Shown here piece after piece: positions 1 through 11,499 of a stretch of DNA of 64,000 bases; position 1 is the stretch's first letter; each line of letters begins with the position of its first letter. Position numbers and translations under genes: made by a program. Below the pieces are notes generated by a model. The model was not told where the DNA came from, made no database searches, and saw only the letters and a list, made by a program, of their open reading frames with translations. The DNA is from Clonostachys chloroleuca (taxonomy: Eukaryota; Ascomycota; Sordariomycetes; Hypocreales; Bionectriaceae), in NCBI GenBank assembly GCA_037952775.1, contig JBANAY010000001.1, positions 5,766,001 through 5,830,000 of the forward strand, written 5' to 3'.

Positions 1-1250
1 TTGCGGAGGATAAGCCTGGTTGACTTTCCGCTGTGGTTTGGGCTGCTCTGGGCGTCTGCTGAGTGGTGAAAGGTAGATTGATGATGCTGAAGACCAGTTT
101 TACGGCTGAGTTGGACGAGCAGCCGGACGATATATATCTCAACCTGCTGAATACTATCAGTCTCGACTACAAATAGGATTGATCGGGGGACTCGTTTCTA
201 AGCCCCGGAAATTTATGATGGTCCCTTGACTAGGGTCGCACCTCTCTATCTGGGATCGCATCTATCTACCTATCCAGGATCGCTCCAAGATGAGTGCGAC
301 CCTATCCCTACTCCAGACATCCCGCAAGATATAACTCTTTCTAGGAATTTGCTATCGAATCACCCCGTCCGGCTAGTTCAGCACCTCTCCAGGCGCTGTG
401 GCCATGCTTCCATGGGCTTCGGGTATAAAAGCGAGTCTTAGTGTGCACACAGGTGGTTGGCTCGCCAAACGTGGTATTTCGATAGCATAATACTCTTTTT
501 GACCAAGGCCGTCGGTGGACCATAAATTCCGGTGGCCAAGACTTGCTTCTGTGATAACAAAACTATCAGCTCAATGATGGGCAAATCATGAAGGTTAGCC
601 TTTTATGATCTGCCGAGTATCGTGATTACGATTTTCAACCACTTAATACAAGGTCCTCAACGCGGGTTGTATACACAAACTTTGGGTCTTGTTCAGCAAG
701 TTTGATCCACATTATGTGGCCAGGTGAAATAGAAACCATCAATGTGTAAGCTGATCCCGGGCCTGGCCTTTATCTACCTCATACCTGCCATCGCTCTTCC
801 GAGTGCATCAACTTGGGAACGGACTAAACGCTTGTGGCGACCTCCAAGGAAATATATCTCTCGGTTGGTCGAAGATGTGAGATATCCCGCTCGATTGTTG
901 CCACTGTTGGACCACCCCATTCAGAGAACTCTCACCAACACCCCTGTCTAAAAAGCTTACCCCGCAACCTACATTTTGCGCTTTGGGGCAAGCTAAGAAA
1001 ATCCCAATCTGAGCCAAAATCTTTGTTGATACTTCGAAAAAAAAAGTGTGCTCTTCCCCCATATAGCTCTGAAAAATACCAGATACGGAATGCTCACCTT
1101 GGGACTGACTGCTGGTTTAAGATGTTGTGAGAGGCTGAGCAGCGACCCAAATTTTGGGGCTTAGCTAATACATCTGCATGATGACCTGCACAAGAGTGGC
1201 TGTGTCGCAATGGGAGGAGTAACCATTTTGCCATCAGTCACGAAATCGAT
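1..1250. other. Intergenic, no gene seen
   Basis: No ORF here has convincing protein-like content. The short ORFs at 226-441, 742-951 and 834-1130 have low-complexity or unrelated composition. A TATA-like stretch (TATAAAAG) lies near 423-430 but has no gene close behind it. The stretch is read as upstream DNA of the NLR-like gene. Confidence 0.5.
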
Positions 1251-4200
1251 ATGGAGCTTGCTGGCCTCGTGGTCGGCGTCGCCGGCCTCGCGGGGATCTT
1301 CAGCTCCTGTGTGGGAGCCATTGAGAGAGTACAGTCCTATCAGTCATACACCGCTGATTCCGGGGCTCTGGAGACGCGATTCAAGGTCTCCAAAGTCCGT
1401 TTCGAAGCGTGGGGTTCAGCTGTCGGGATAGAACAGGGCAGATTGCTAGCCGACCACCATCCTGGATTGGATGACCCAAGCAGAGCAGAGGTGATAGCCG
1501 AAACGCTGAAAATCATCCTGAAGGCCATATGCGATGAAAGTCAGAAGTCCCCGAAACAAACCCATCTGTTGAAGACTCACGACATTGCGATCCTGAGATC
1601 AAACGGCACTCATGCCTCGACATCATCCGAATCCAAGAAACGCAGAGTACAATGGGCACTCTGGGGTAAAGATGGTCGCATGGAAAAGGTTGAATTGTTT
1701 GAGAAGCTGGTGGACGGGTTGTACCACCTCGTGTCGCCTTCAGGAGGAGGGGAGATGATGAGCTCGCCGCCTCAATATGGAGACGAAAAAGTACCAGGTA
1801 CGGACCTCCACAGCCATTCACTATATTCACATCTAATCAAGGGAAGAACTCGACATACACAAAACTGGGCTTGATGATATACGGCGTATTCTTGTTCGCC
1901 GGGATAGCCAAATCAAAGGTAAGATGTGGCTCACTTGAGGGAGCATAAGGTTGAACTAACACCCGCGAAGCAAAGTTCCTTCGTGAACTCTATGTCTGGC
2001 TAGGTCACCTCTCTCCAACCGAGTTCTACCAAGAGGCCCTCCACAAGAAGGTCAATGGTACCTGCGACTGGTTCCTGCACCGGCCTGCCTTTTTGAACTG
2101 GTTGAACGCCTCTGCCTCTCGAAACCTGCTATGGGTTCATGCCCCTGCAGGATTTGGGAAAACCGTTCTCTGTGCTCGCATTGTAGACTATCTCTCATCC
2201 ACCGAAAGCACGCCCGTCGCGCACTTTTTCTTCTCATCCCAGAGTGAGGGTTCTAGGGATCCTTTCATTGCCATTAGATCCTGGGTTTCTCAGCTCGTAT
2301 CATGTGACTCAGGCGCAGATGCATTTGAAGACGTTCTTGGGATATGGGAGGCTGATCATGACCCAGTTGCATCGCGTTCTGCTGTCCTTGAACTCTTCAG
2401 AGAACTCCTTTCCACGATCTCCGATTGCATTCTTATTGCCGATGGCCTTGATGAATGCCTGGGATCCAATCAAGGAAACACAACTGTATCGAGCTTCATA
2501 CATCACGTCATAGATGCCGTAGGTAAGACGAATACCAGGGTTCTCTTTGTTAGCCGCGATGAACCTAGTATACGAACTGCCCTTGCGAGCTCGCCGGAGA
2601 CACTTACCGAATACAAGATCTCATCCACCGACGTCCAATCCGACACCGCTGCTTACTCTAATGAAATTGTCAAAAACATGCTTCCGAACAAGACCGACGA
2701 TGTTCGGTCAAGTCTTTCTGAAGCAATGGCTGCTCGGTGTGATGGCCAATTTCTCTGGCTCAAATTACAGGAGAAGTCTCTCAGAAAGGGACTGAACAAA
2801 AAGCAACTTCAGAATGTCATACAAAATACGCCCCCTGGGCTCGAGTATACGTATGACAAAAACTGGCACCGAATCACAAGTTTGCAACCAGATGACCAAT
2901 GCCGGGCCATCTCCATTCTGCGATGGCTGGTATCCGCTCTGCGTCCACTTACTGTCCAGGAAATTACTGAGGCTGTGCTCATCATGGACTCATGGGAGCT
3001 ATTATCGGAAGATTTGCCTGATGAAATAGACGATGACTATATTGAAAGTGAAATAATTGGTCTTTGTGGGACCCTCTTGGAAATCCGGAACTCCCCTGCC
3101 AACTCTGCACCGGCAGACCGAACTCTACACATACCACACTTTTCCGTGAGAGAGTACCTTCTATCGAAGCTACCCATTCCGTCATTCATCGGAGGCTATG
3201 AGTTCGTTGAGGAGTTCCTTAACGCAAATTGTGAGAAGCTTCATCATACACTGCTGGCGAGGGCCTGTGTCCAATATATAAGCCTCACTCAAGTCTGGGA
3301 CAACTCTCAATACCTATCCGATGACCCACTACCGAGCGCGGCGTTTCGAGAGTATGCTGCTACTCGATGGTACGAGCATGCAAGGTTGGGCGTGCCAGAT
3401 CACCCTTCTCTAGTCGCGCGTTGTTTCATGTTTTTCCATGAAGAGAATTCTGCTTGGGTTGGATGGAGAAACCTGTTCGAATTGGGCCGGAAAAGCAGAA
3501 AGAGAAACCGGGCTGAACGTGTCCTTCCAAGCCCACTCTTTTATGCGGTGAAGCTGGGTTTGGATAAACTGGCGGCTGGTTTAGCAACATGCACTGATGT
3601 CAACAGAGCAAGCAGCCACGGACGAACCCCTTTGGGTGCGGCCTGCTCTAAAGGGAATTTGAACATTGCTAAAAGACTTATCAAGCAAGGGGCCAAGGTT
3701 GATGCCGCGCCAGGCTCGAACGGGGTGACGCCGCTGCACAAAGCGTCAAAACATGGGTTCATCGAGCTTGTGAAATTTCTCCTCAGAGAGGGAGCTGATA
3801 TTCAGGCATTTGATGTATATGGATGGACTCCAATGGCATTAGCATCTATGCATGGTCATCTTGGCGTAATCATGCTCCTTCTAGATAACGGCGCTCCAGT
3901 TGAGGCTTGTACATCTGATGGCTCCAGTCCACTGATCTTGGCCTGCGCCAGAGGCCATTGTCATGTTGCGAAACTTTTGTTGGAGAGGGGTGCATCTATT
4001 TCCTCCGAGGGTCGATTGAAGGATAACCCTATGCATTTAGCTGCCTGTAATGGCCACCTCGAGGTTGTCAAACTCCTTCTGGAACATGAGGCTAGAGTTA
4101 TAGCTCCTATTAGTCAGGAGGGAGCTTTTGAAGGGTGTGAAGAAAGCGGCAACCCCCTCAGGGAAAACAAGCTGGAATTTCCAACAGAAACAATATTGTT

Positions 4201-5625
4201 GGTGATTCTCCTTTGACCTTAGCCGCCAGTAATGGCCACCTTCAAGTTGTGCGACTCCTCATAGAACACGGGGCTACAGTTGCAGCTACGGATAGACATC
4301 AAAGAACACCTTTGCATTTTGCCGCAGTTCTTGGCAATATTGAGATGGCAAGGCTCCTTCTGGATAAGGGAGCAGACACCACAGCCCGAGATTCTTCTGG
4401 TTGCACCCCATTATTATGTTCAGCAAAGAAGAATCATAGCGAAGTAGTTGGACTTCTCGTGGGTAGAGGAGCGTCTGTTGAGTCCGCGGATGAAGCTGGG
4501 GTGACTTCGCTGATGCATGCATCTGGACTTGGTCATATCGAAACTGTGAGAGTTCTTCTGGAACGAGGGGCTGGCATCGCGGCTACGAGTGACAACGGAG
4601 GGACTCCACTGATATTTGCATCCGAAGATGGCCACGTCGACGTGATGAGAATTATTCTTGACAGAGGAGCTGACATCGAAACGGCGGATAATGACGGGTG
4701 GACTTCACTGATGATTACTTCTCAAAATGGCCATACCGAAGCCGTCAAGATTCTCTTGGAACGAGGAGCCAATATTGAAGCTGTGGATGCCGTTGGGTGG
4801 ACTTCATTGATGCTTGCTTCCCAGAATTGCCATATCGAAATCATCGAGATTCTCCTAGAAAAAGGAGCTAATGTCGAGGCTTCGGACACGGACGGATGGA
4901 CTCCACTGTTAATCGCTTCCCGGCATGGTCATGCAGAAGCTCTTGAGCTGCTTTTAGATCATGGCTCCGATCCTGCTGTTGCGAACTCCCAGGGGGAAAC
5001 TGCACTGCATCTGGCATCCGAGCATGGCTTTGGCGAGATGATAAGCCTGCTTCTCAATACATCTGCTCTTATTTGCAATAAGCAGTATCAATGTGGTCGC
5101 ACGCCTCTGTTTCTGGCCTCTGTATATGGGCATGATCAAGCTGTGAAGACTTTGTTGTCAGATAGGAGAGTCGATCGAGAAATGAAGGACTGGCGCGGGT
5201 CGACCCCGTTATTTACTGCAGTGGCTAATGGCCACTACGAAACAACACAACTTCTGATCTCCGAGTCTACAAATTTAGAGAGTCAGAGTGGCAACAAACG
5301 GGATTTGCTGTGGTGGGCGCGACGTAGCGGAAGCCTACAAGTCGTTCAGAAGATTAAGGAGCATGCGCAAAAAATGGACAGGCCTTTTACCGATCAAGAA
5401 GGAGAATCTGCCGTGGAAATTGTTCCGTCCAAGCCGGAGACTGGTTTCTGTGATGCCTGTACTCTCAGTTTTTCAAGTGATGCCTCCTACGAATGTCTCC
5501 CGGATCACAATTTCGGGTTGTGTCAGGAGTGCTTTGACGAAGGTATTAGGTGCTCTAACTCGACACACGAAATGAAACTTAATGTCAGACCTTCAGATTC
5601 TGGTAATGGGTCTGATGATGGGTGA
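1251..5625 (+). CDS. HeLo-NACHT-ankyrin-ZZ protein (fungal NLR-like)
   Basis: Predicted signal-transducing NTPase of the kind linked to fungal non-self recognition and regulated cell death. Proposed exons are 1251-1797, 1847-1918, 1971-4134 and 4188-5625, about 1,406 residues. The N-terminus (about residues 1-200, starting MELAGLVVGVAGLAG) resembles the HeLo domain of HET-S-type proteins. A NACHT-like NTPase follows, with Walker A APAGFGKT near residue 265 and a Walker B-like ILIADGLDEC near 365. About 16 ankyrin repeats run from roughly residue 730 to 1340. A ZZ-like zinc finger (CDAC...CQEC) closes the protein, although one usual Cys ligand appears to be missing. Introns 1 and 2 restore a continuous reading frame. 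The third (4135-4187, GTGTGA...CAG) is weaker, and the frame change there could instead be a small indel. Family function is established knowledge; the role of this protein is inferred. Confidence 0.82.
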
Positions 5626-6170
5626 GATATAGACAATGGGGAGTTCGATGTTGGTCAAGTAGCATTCGCACAATAGCCAAGGTCATAATTGGAAGGCTAT
5701 GCCAGCTATTAGGCGTTTCGATTCACTGAAGTGAAGCTGATATGCTGTTAATTCGTTTGCGTGCTGCAACTGATTTAACAGATGGCAGTACTGGCTAACA
5801 TGCAGTTTTATTACCTACATCAACTATTTCATTCCGTTGTTCAAATATGATCTAAGCTCCTGAATACTTGTATCATAGTCGCTAACTAGGCGGCAGTGAA
5901 GTGACCGTCGTTGGAGTCCATCAGAAACTTACATTTCACAGACTGTCTCAGATCAGGCGTCTTAAACAACGAGGTTAGTACAATAAGTAATCCGTAGATA
6001 TGTATCACTCTGTAGGGCGTGAAATTGACATTTGGGTGGGCCCAGCTTTTACTCCGGACTCGGCGTGTTCGTCCAAATCTTAATCACAGGTAAGGTATTT
6101 AAACAGCCGCCAGATGAATCCTCCCCCGACTTCATTCTAAATCAAGTCACCGATTGCGTATCTCACGACT
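5626..6170. other. Intergenic between NLR-like gene and dehydrogenase
   Basis: No gene is visible. The last 100 bases contain a TATA-like TATTTAAA near 6097-6104, about 70 nt before the dehydrogenase start, and probably hold its promoter. Confidence 0.45.
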
Positions 6171-7100
6171 ATGACCGCCACTACCATCAAAACTAGGGTC
6201 GGATTCCTGGGGCTAGGGATGATGGGCGCCCCGATGGCCAGCCGGCTTGCCAGGAACAGCCCGCTCACAGTCTGGAACAGGTCAGCTCTTCAATCAAAGT
6301 ACGAGCCCTTGAAGCAACTAGGGGCCAATATTGGACACACGCCAGCTCATGTTATAACGCAGTCCGATGTCACCTTTATGATGCTGTTCGACGGTGCTGC
6401 CATCAAATCCCTCCTGACTGATGACTTCAAGGAGGCTTTGCGCGGTAAGATGTTGATCAATACCAGCTCTGTTACTGTCGAGTGCAGTCAGTATCTCGAC
6501 AAATTTGTTCGTGACGCGGGCGGGGAGTTTCTTGAGATGCCAGTGAGCGGCAGCAAAGTTCCGGCGGAGCAGGGCAAGCTCGTGGGCTTGATGGCAGGAG
6601 ACCAAAAGCTCGCCGAGCGTGTTAAGCCGCTGGTTGAGCCGCTGACAACCGTCTCTGTATATTGTGGCCCGATCGGGTCCGGGTTGAAGATGAAATACGC
6701 ACTCAATCTTTACCTCACTACGATGAATGCCGGATTGGCCGAGTCGATGAATCTCGCACGGGCTCAAGGCCTAAATCTCGAAGCATTTGTCACAGCTCTT
6801 GATGCAGGTCCCATGGCTTCAGCATATTCGAAAATCAAGACGACCAAGATGCTCCACCAGGACTGGGCTCCTCAAGCCTCGGCCAGAGATTGCTACAATA
6901 GCACACAGCTCATTCGAGCTGCGATCGAAGAGGCAAATACTCAATCTCCCCTAGCACTCCTCTCCGCGTCGCTGTATCGCAAGGCCATAGAGTCTGGGTG
7001 GGGGGATGAAGATATGATATCTGTTTACAAAGTGCTTCAGCAGCCCGTTGACGGGAACATAGAAGCTGGGACAAAGCGCAGTTCTACCAATGATCCATAG
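6171..7100 (+). CDS. NAD(P)-dependent beta-hydroxyacid dehydrogenase (6PGDH / 3-hydroxyisobutyrate dehydrogenase-like)
   Basis: Oxidises or reduces a small beta-hydroxyacid (or imine) using NAD(P); the substrate cannot be told from sequence. The single-exon 309-residue protein has the usual length of the family. A Rossmann glycine motif, GFLGLGMMGAPMA, lies at about residues 11-23. The substrate-binding segment EMPVSGSKVPAEQGKL lies near 124-139. The helix GSGLKMKYALN carries the expected catalytic lysine near residue 170. The C-terminal all-alpha domain ends in the typical GWGDEDMISVYKVL. No targeting signal is evident. It sits alone between the NLR-like gene and the catalase and shows no operon-like link to either. 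Confidence 0.85.
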   Translation: MTATTIKTRVGFLGLGMMGAPMASRLARNSPLTVWNRSALQSKYEPLKQLGANIGHTPAHVITQSDVTFMMLFDGAAIKSLLTDDFKEALRGKMLINTSSVTVECSQYLDKFVRDAGGEFLEMPVSGSKVPAEQGKLVGLMAGDQKLAERVKPLVEPLTTVSVYCGPIGSGLKMKYALNLYLTTMNAGLAESMNLARAQGLNLEAFVTALDAGPMASAYSKIKTTKMLHQDWAPQASARDCYNSTQLIRAAIEEANTQSPLALLSASLYRKAIESGWGDEDMISVYKVLQQPVDGNIEAGTKRSSTNDP

Positions 7101-7327
7101 TTCTGGGTGCTCTAAACATGAACTTCTGGGATTCTTGAGACATTTGTAGTTAGTCTAGCCAGGTTTCGCTGAGCTCTTTCGGCCTGCAACTTCAGTGTCC
7201 ACTAAAGGTGCTTTATTATGCCAAGCGCTTTGAATTCTTGCCCAGCCAGCTAAGGTTACTACCATTCAAAGTATCCCCGCGTCACTATGCGATTGCGTGA
7301 GTGGGATGGAATAAGAACCCTGGCTTA

Positions 7328-7397
7328 CTAGAGAAAGCCTAGAGAAAGCCTAGAGAAAGCCTAGAGAAAGCCTAGAGAAAGCCTAGAGAAAGCCTAG
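7328..7397. repeat. 11-bp tandem repeat (six copies)
   Basis: Six perfect head-to-tail copies of CTAGAGAAAGC run from 7328 to 7393, followed by a partial CTAG. The array lies about 230 bases downstream of the dehydrogenase stop. Perfect identity suggests recent slippage expansion. No function is apparent. Confidence 0.95.
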
Positions 7398-7599
7398 GGG
7401 GAGTATTAGGCCGTGCTGCTCCCCTGCAGACTGGTGCTTACCTCGGATCCCTTTAAGCTGCTTACCTCGATACGAAGATGGTCATGCGTTTTGCTGACGG
7501 TTATTCTTAGGACGTGATCTCAACTTTTCGACAACAACCTAGAACTTCCGAAGGACAAACATACGCCCCTTTATCAGCACTTCTCAACCAGCAAAAAAA

Positions 7600-8136
7600 A
7601 TGAAGATTGCATGGTTCTTGCCCACTGAGATTCTCATGGTCGGCATCGCCAGCCCAGTTATGACTGATGAAACGTAGTGCCAGGTTATCCCGATCATCAC
7701 ATACACGTTCAACCAGTTCATCTCTCCCATCGAGACCTCTTACTCACATAGCCCAAAGCACGAGAATTACGCCCAAAAAACCTCTGGTTCTGAACATGGT
7801 CCGTCTATGCGACAAGTACACCCCGAAAGACAAGAAGGGCCACTGCGAGGACTCCTCGAAATTTGGGCGTGCTAGCAAGTAGGCAACCGAGAGAGCTCAC
7901 TAGTCCAATCGTTGTCCTGGATCTTTGAACTCGCGCGGGCCCTCGGGATACCTGTGGAAGAACGCGAGGCGCGACATCGACGACTGCGTGCTCGCTGTGA
8001 GCTTTATGTTCGCTCTTTCGATCCCGGCTACTACTATTGCATGCGTCAAGGAGACAGCAATCTTGTATACTACTTGTGGAAGAAGGTGCAAAGTGGGATG
8101 ACCAATGTATACATGGCCATCAATTGGTTAGTGTAA
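7600..8136 (+). CDS. Possible small secreted or hypothetical protein (uncertain model)
   Basis: An ATG at 7600 in a purine-rich context opens a short ORF with a signal-like start (MKIAWFLPTEILMVGIAS). Splicing a 43-nt GTAGTG...CAG intron (about 7675-7717) would join it to a basic segment containing LCDKYTPKDKKGHCED and ending at 7882. A second open stretch to 8136 (7881-8136, with FDPGYYYCMRQGDSN) has protein-like composition but no clear link to the first. I recognise no family. This may be one small multi-exon gene, two fragments, or no gene. Confidence 0.2.
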
Positions 8137-8639
8137 ATATTTGTGCGACAAAAAGGACCAGAGAAAATAAACAGTAGGTGAGAAAGAGTTAACCATAAGA
8201 TGTTACCTACCTGCAATATATAAACATGAGACTCATTACTGTCGTACCAAATGCGTGTATGTCAGTAGATAACTATTACAGCGCAGGTTTCTTCTTTCAA
8301 GCTTAACCGAATGAAGCACCAATAAAGTCGGCCATCTCGTCTTTATAATCTAACAATAGAGTGAAATTGGTTAGATCTCCTTGAGCCGTAGCAGCACTTA
8401 GGTAGAAGCTCTCATCTAACCGAGTCAGGACGGCCGACTGAGGTCGGTTTCAAACATCATGAACACAGATAAGCAGTAACCTAGTAACCTATCTCAGTCT
8501 CACGATTGCTTCAGCATTAAGACTACTAGTAACTAGCACTACAGAGTTACACATGACCAAAATCGCATCATTTGCATACGCAAAACGGTGAGTTAAAACT
8601 GCGCAGACCCGATCTGATCTCGGTTACTCCAAAAAAGGA

Positions 8640-10428
8640 TCAAGCTTGCCCATTTTTAGCATGCCCATTCTTTGTCTGTCCATTTTTAGCCAACCCTTGC
8701 TTGATCAAATCCTTCAAACCTGAGTCCACACGTCCGAAATAGTCTACAAATCACTGGTCAAATGATAAATTTTCTCACTGATAGGAAGAGTAGAGCCTCA
8801 CCTAAGACTTGGTTCCTGAGCTTCTCGGGAATATCGCCCAGGGTGGGTAGAATTCCCTCAAGGAAGAAGTCCTTACCGCCTTCTTCCTTTTGGATGATTT
8901 TCCACAAGTCTCTCGCTTGCACAAAATCTTGGTCCGTTACACTCGTGGAAAAGGCAGTGACGTGCCCTTTGAAATCCTCATGAGTTGGAACCGTGACTCT
9001 CTTACTGGTGGATACAGGCCGAAGCTCTGAGAATACATAATCGGGGTCACCACCGTAGTTTCCGTTCATAGTGCCGGGTCCATCTCTAACGTATGGCGCA
9101 TAAACGTTACTGGACGGGCGATTGGGTGGGAGCTGGAAGTAATTTGGTCCGACCCTGTAGCGATGAGCATCGGGATACGAGAACATGCGAGCTTGGAGGA
9201 CGGGGTCTGCTGAAGGGCCGATGCCAGGAACCATATTTGATGGGGAGAAACAAGCTTGTTCAATGTCCTGGAAGTAGTTGTTCGGCTACAAGCCATCAGT
9301 GTTTGTCTACCGACGCGAAAATCCATACAACATATATCAATATTACTCACGTTTTTATTCAGTGTGAAGCGAGCAATTTTGCGAAGCGGATACTTGTCGT
9401 AGGGCCATGTATACGTGTCATCAAAAATGTCAATTGGTGCATTTTTGACCTCTTCGGGTTTGATGACTTGGATGTATACCAGCCATGATGGGTAGTCTCC
9501 CCTTTCAATGGCGTTGAACAGATCCTTCACATGGTAGTCAGGCTCACTGCCAGCCAATCTCATGGCTCTCTTAGGGTCCATCGTCTTGATACCACCCTCG
9601 GGCTTGAAGTGCCACTTGACGTAAACATAGCTTCCATCTGCCTTGTTGAGCGTATAAGTGTGTACGCCAAATCCATTAATGTGGCGCAGGGACTCGGGGA
9701 TGCCACGGGTGCCGAAGAGATGCATCAGGGCGTGGATTCCCTCTGGATTGTTCACGTGGAAATCCCAAAACATACTATTATCGGGCACATTGGTTCGGGG
9801 GTGGCGCTTATGGCTCCTGTTCATAGATGGGAACTTAATGGGGTCACGGACGAAGAAGACGGGCAAATCATTGAAGACGAAATCCTGAATACCCTCCTCG
9901 GTATAGATTTTGGTCGCCCAACCGCGGACATCGCGAACGGTATCACTGGAACCTTTTTCCCCGCCTACGGTTGAGATCCTCGTTAGAAGTTTTGACTTCT
10001 TCCCCTTTTGCAGAAACTTGGCGTCTGTCAAGTCAGTAATATCTTCAAGGGCCTCAAAGTCGCCAAAGGCCGGCTGCCTTTGCATGGACGCTCCTACATA
10101 TCCCGGTCAGTGATAGAATCGGGTATTGCTTGCGATAGGTGCGTACCTTTCGGGGATTCTTTCGCGAGCAAAATGTGCGAGCACCTCTACAGTCTGCACA
10201 TCGCTCAAAACGACCAGACCTCCATTGGTGTTTCCATACCGTACTTGCTGGACGGAGCCGGGGCTGTCGCTTGGTTGGCCTGGGGACAGTCAATACTGTC
10301 TGTTGACCAGAGTGAGTGACAGAAACACGACCTACCATTGGCTAAGGTGCTAATTTCGGGATTTTCTTTGGAAGTCTAGATCCATTGTGAGCTTTAGTCA
10401 ATAGTGACGTGTGATATTCACACACCAT
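8640..10428 (-). CDS. Catalase, frame-broken by an apparent 2-nt deletion
   Basis: Haem catalase (2 H2O2 to 2 H2O + O2). Exons on the minus strand are 10428-10426 (ATG only), 10375-10336, 10279-10147, 10093-9351, 9285-8802 and 8743-8640. Splicing the ATG directly to exon 2 gives the family-typical start ending STLANG. The distal-His motif is VHAKAAG (His codon 10086-10084). The catalytic Asn in DFVFNDLPVFF and the proximal haem-ligand Tyr in RMFSYPDAHR are present. Directly after VHAKAAG, at about 10068, the frame shifts: two bases seem to be missing from what should be an Ala codon. The rest of the domain is then fully open in the other frame. Total exon length is consistent with a roughly 500-residue small-subunit catalase lacking two bases. 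The C-terminus has a KNGQ/KNGH-type repeat and no peroxisomal SKL. As written, the product would stop soon after the His. Confidence 0.85.
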
Positions 10429-11499
10429 TGTACTTTCATTCGTTGTTATCGTTGTTCAAGGGATTTATTACTCTTTAGGTGACCTTTCAATTGGTTTCTT
10501 TTCTCATCTATGCGGAACTACCTGATACTTGTCTTCTTATATGATGATCCCAATGATAGCTTTGTAATGAACATATCCGGAGGTGCCGGCTTGCTCATTT
10601 GCCTAAGCTGCCCACGCATGTGGCCCAAACCTTAGTCTTGCGTCACTCTCTTCCAGGCCGGTAAAGCTCCCTTCTCCAGCGTAGAGGAAGTCAAGGAAGT
10701 AATGCGGGGTGTGAAATGCCTTCACCGCTCATCAGCTGAATATCGTATTCGACCCCGCAGCGGCAATTGACTTTGAGACATCTCAAGAATTATCATCACG
10801 CCAAAAGAGGGGGTTATCGAACCCTCATTTACGTTATTCCTTTGATACCAGATGCTTCATACTACCGAGCAATGCTGACTTGGATATATATACAATTGAA
10901 CGACCTCTATTGTTCAGATAAATCTTTGGGCTGGAACAGTGGGCTGGAACAGATTATCATTGGGATGAAGTTTTCAGACCCAACAGTATATAATTGCCAC
11001 ACCTCCTCCTCGCATTATGACATATCAATCCAGAGGCCCTCACCGCAATGTCTTCTTATCGACACCCAATTACACGTCAATATTGAAGCTGCATGTTTCA
11101 GCTCTTCCCGAAATGGGATGGCACTGCTTCCGGAACTCGCGGGTGGGTGGTTGGATGGTTGGGTAAGAAAGTTCCATCTCTCTGGGTGAGTGGCACAAGC
11201 CTATCCATTCGTAGTATTTTATGTATGAAGGTTGACGCTAACAGGCCCGTTCCCCAATTGGATAGACACTATGATCATGCTTCACAGAGGTAATTGGTGC
11301 AACGCAGCATTGCTTCCTGCAGGTCTTAACCCAATCGCGGGCTGTATTTCGTCACCATTACAGCCGAGAAGCCATATATGAATCCTACAAACTTTATTCT
11401 CATTGAGTCGATGTGATCCCCCTTTCATGTCATCCCAATTTCTATTTCTCAGCGAAATCAACCAAACGGTGAAGATCAAGCAACAAGTCTGCAACCATC
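10429..11499. other. Divergent promoter region between catalase and sulfite oxidase
   Basis: About 1.07 kb separates the two divergent starts. A short ORF at 10767-11189 lacks any recognisable motif and is not called. The region probably holds both promoters. No specific operator could be identified. Confidence 0.4.

Noticed and set aside
10767..11189. 140-codon ORF between catalase and sulfite oxidase
   Set aside because: Irregular composition, no motif, inside a divergent promoter region.
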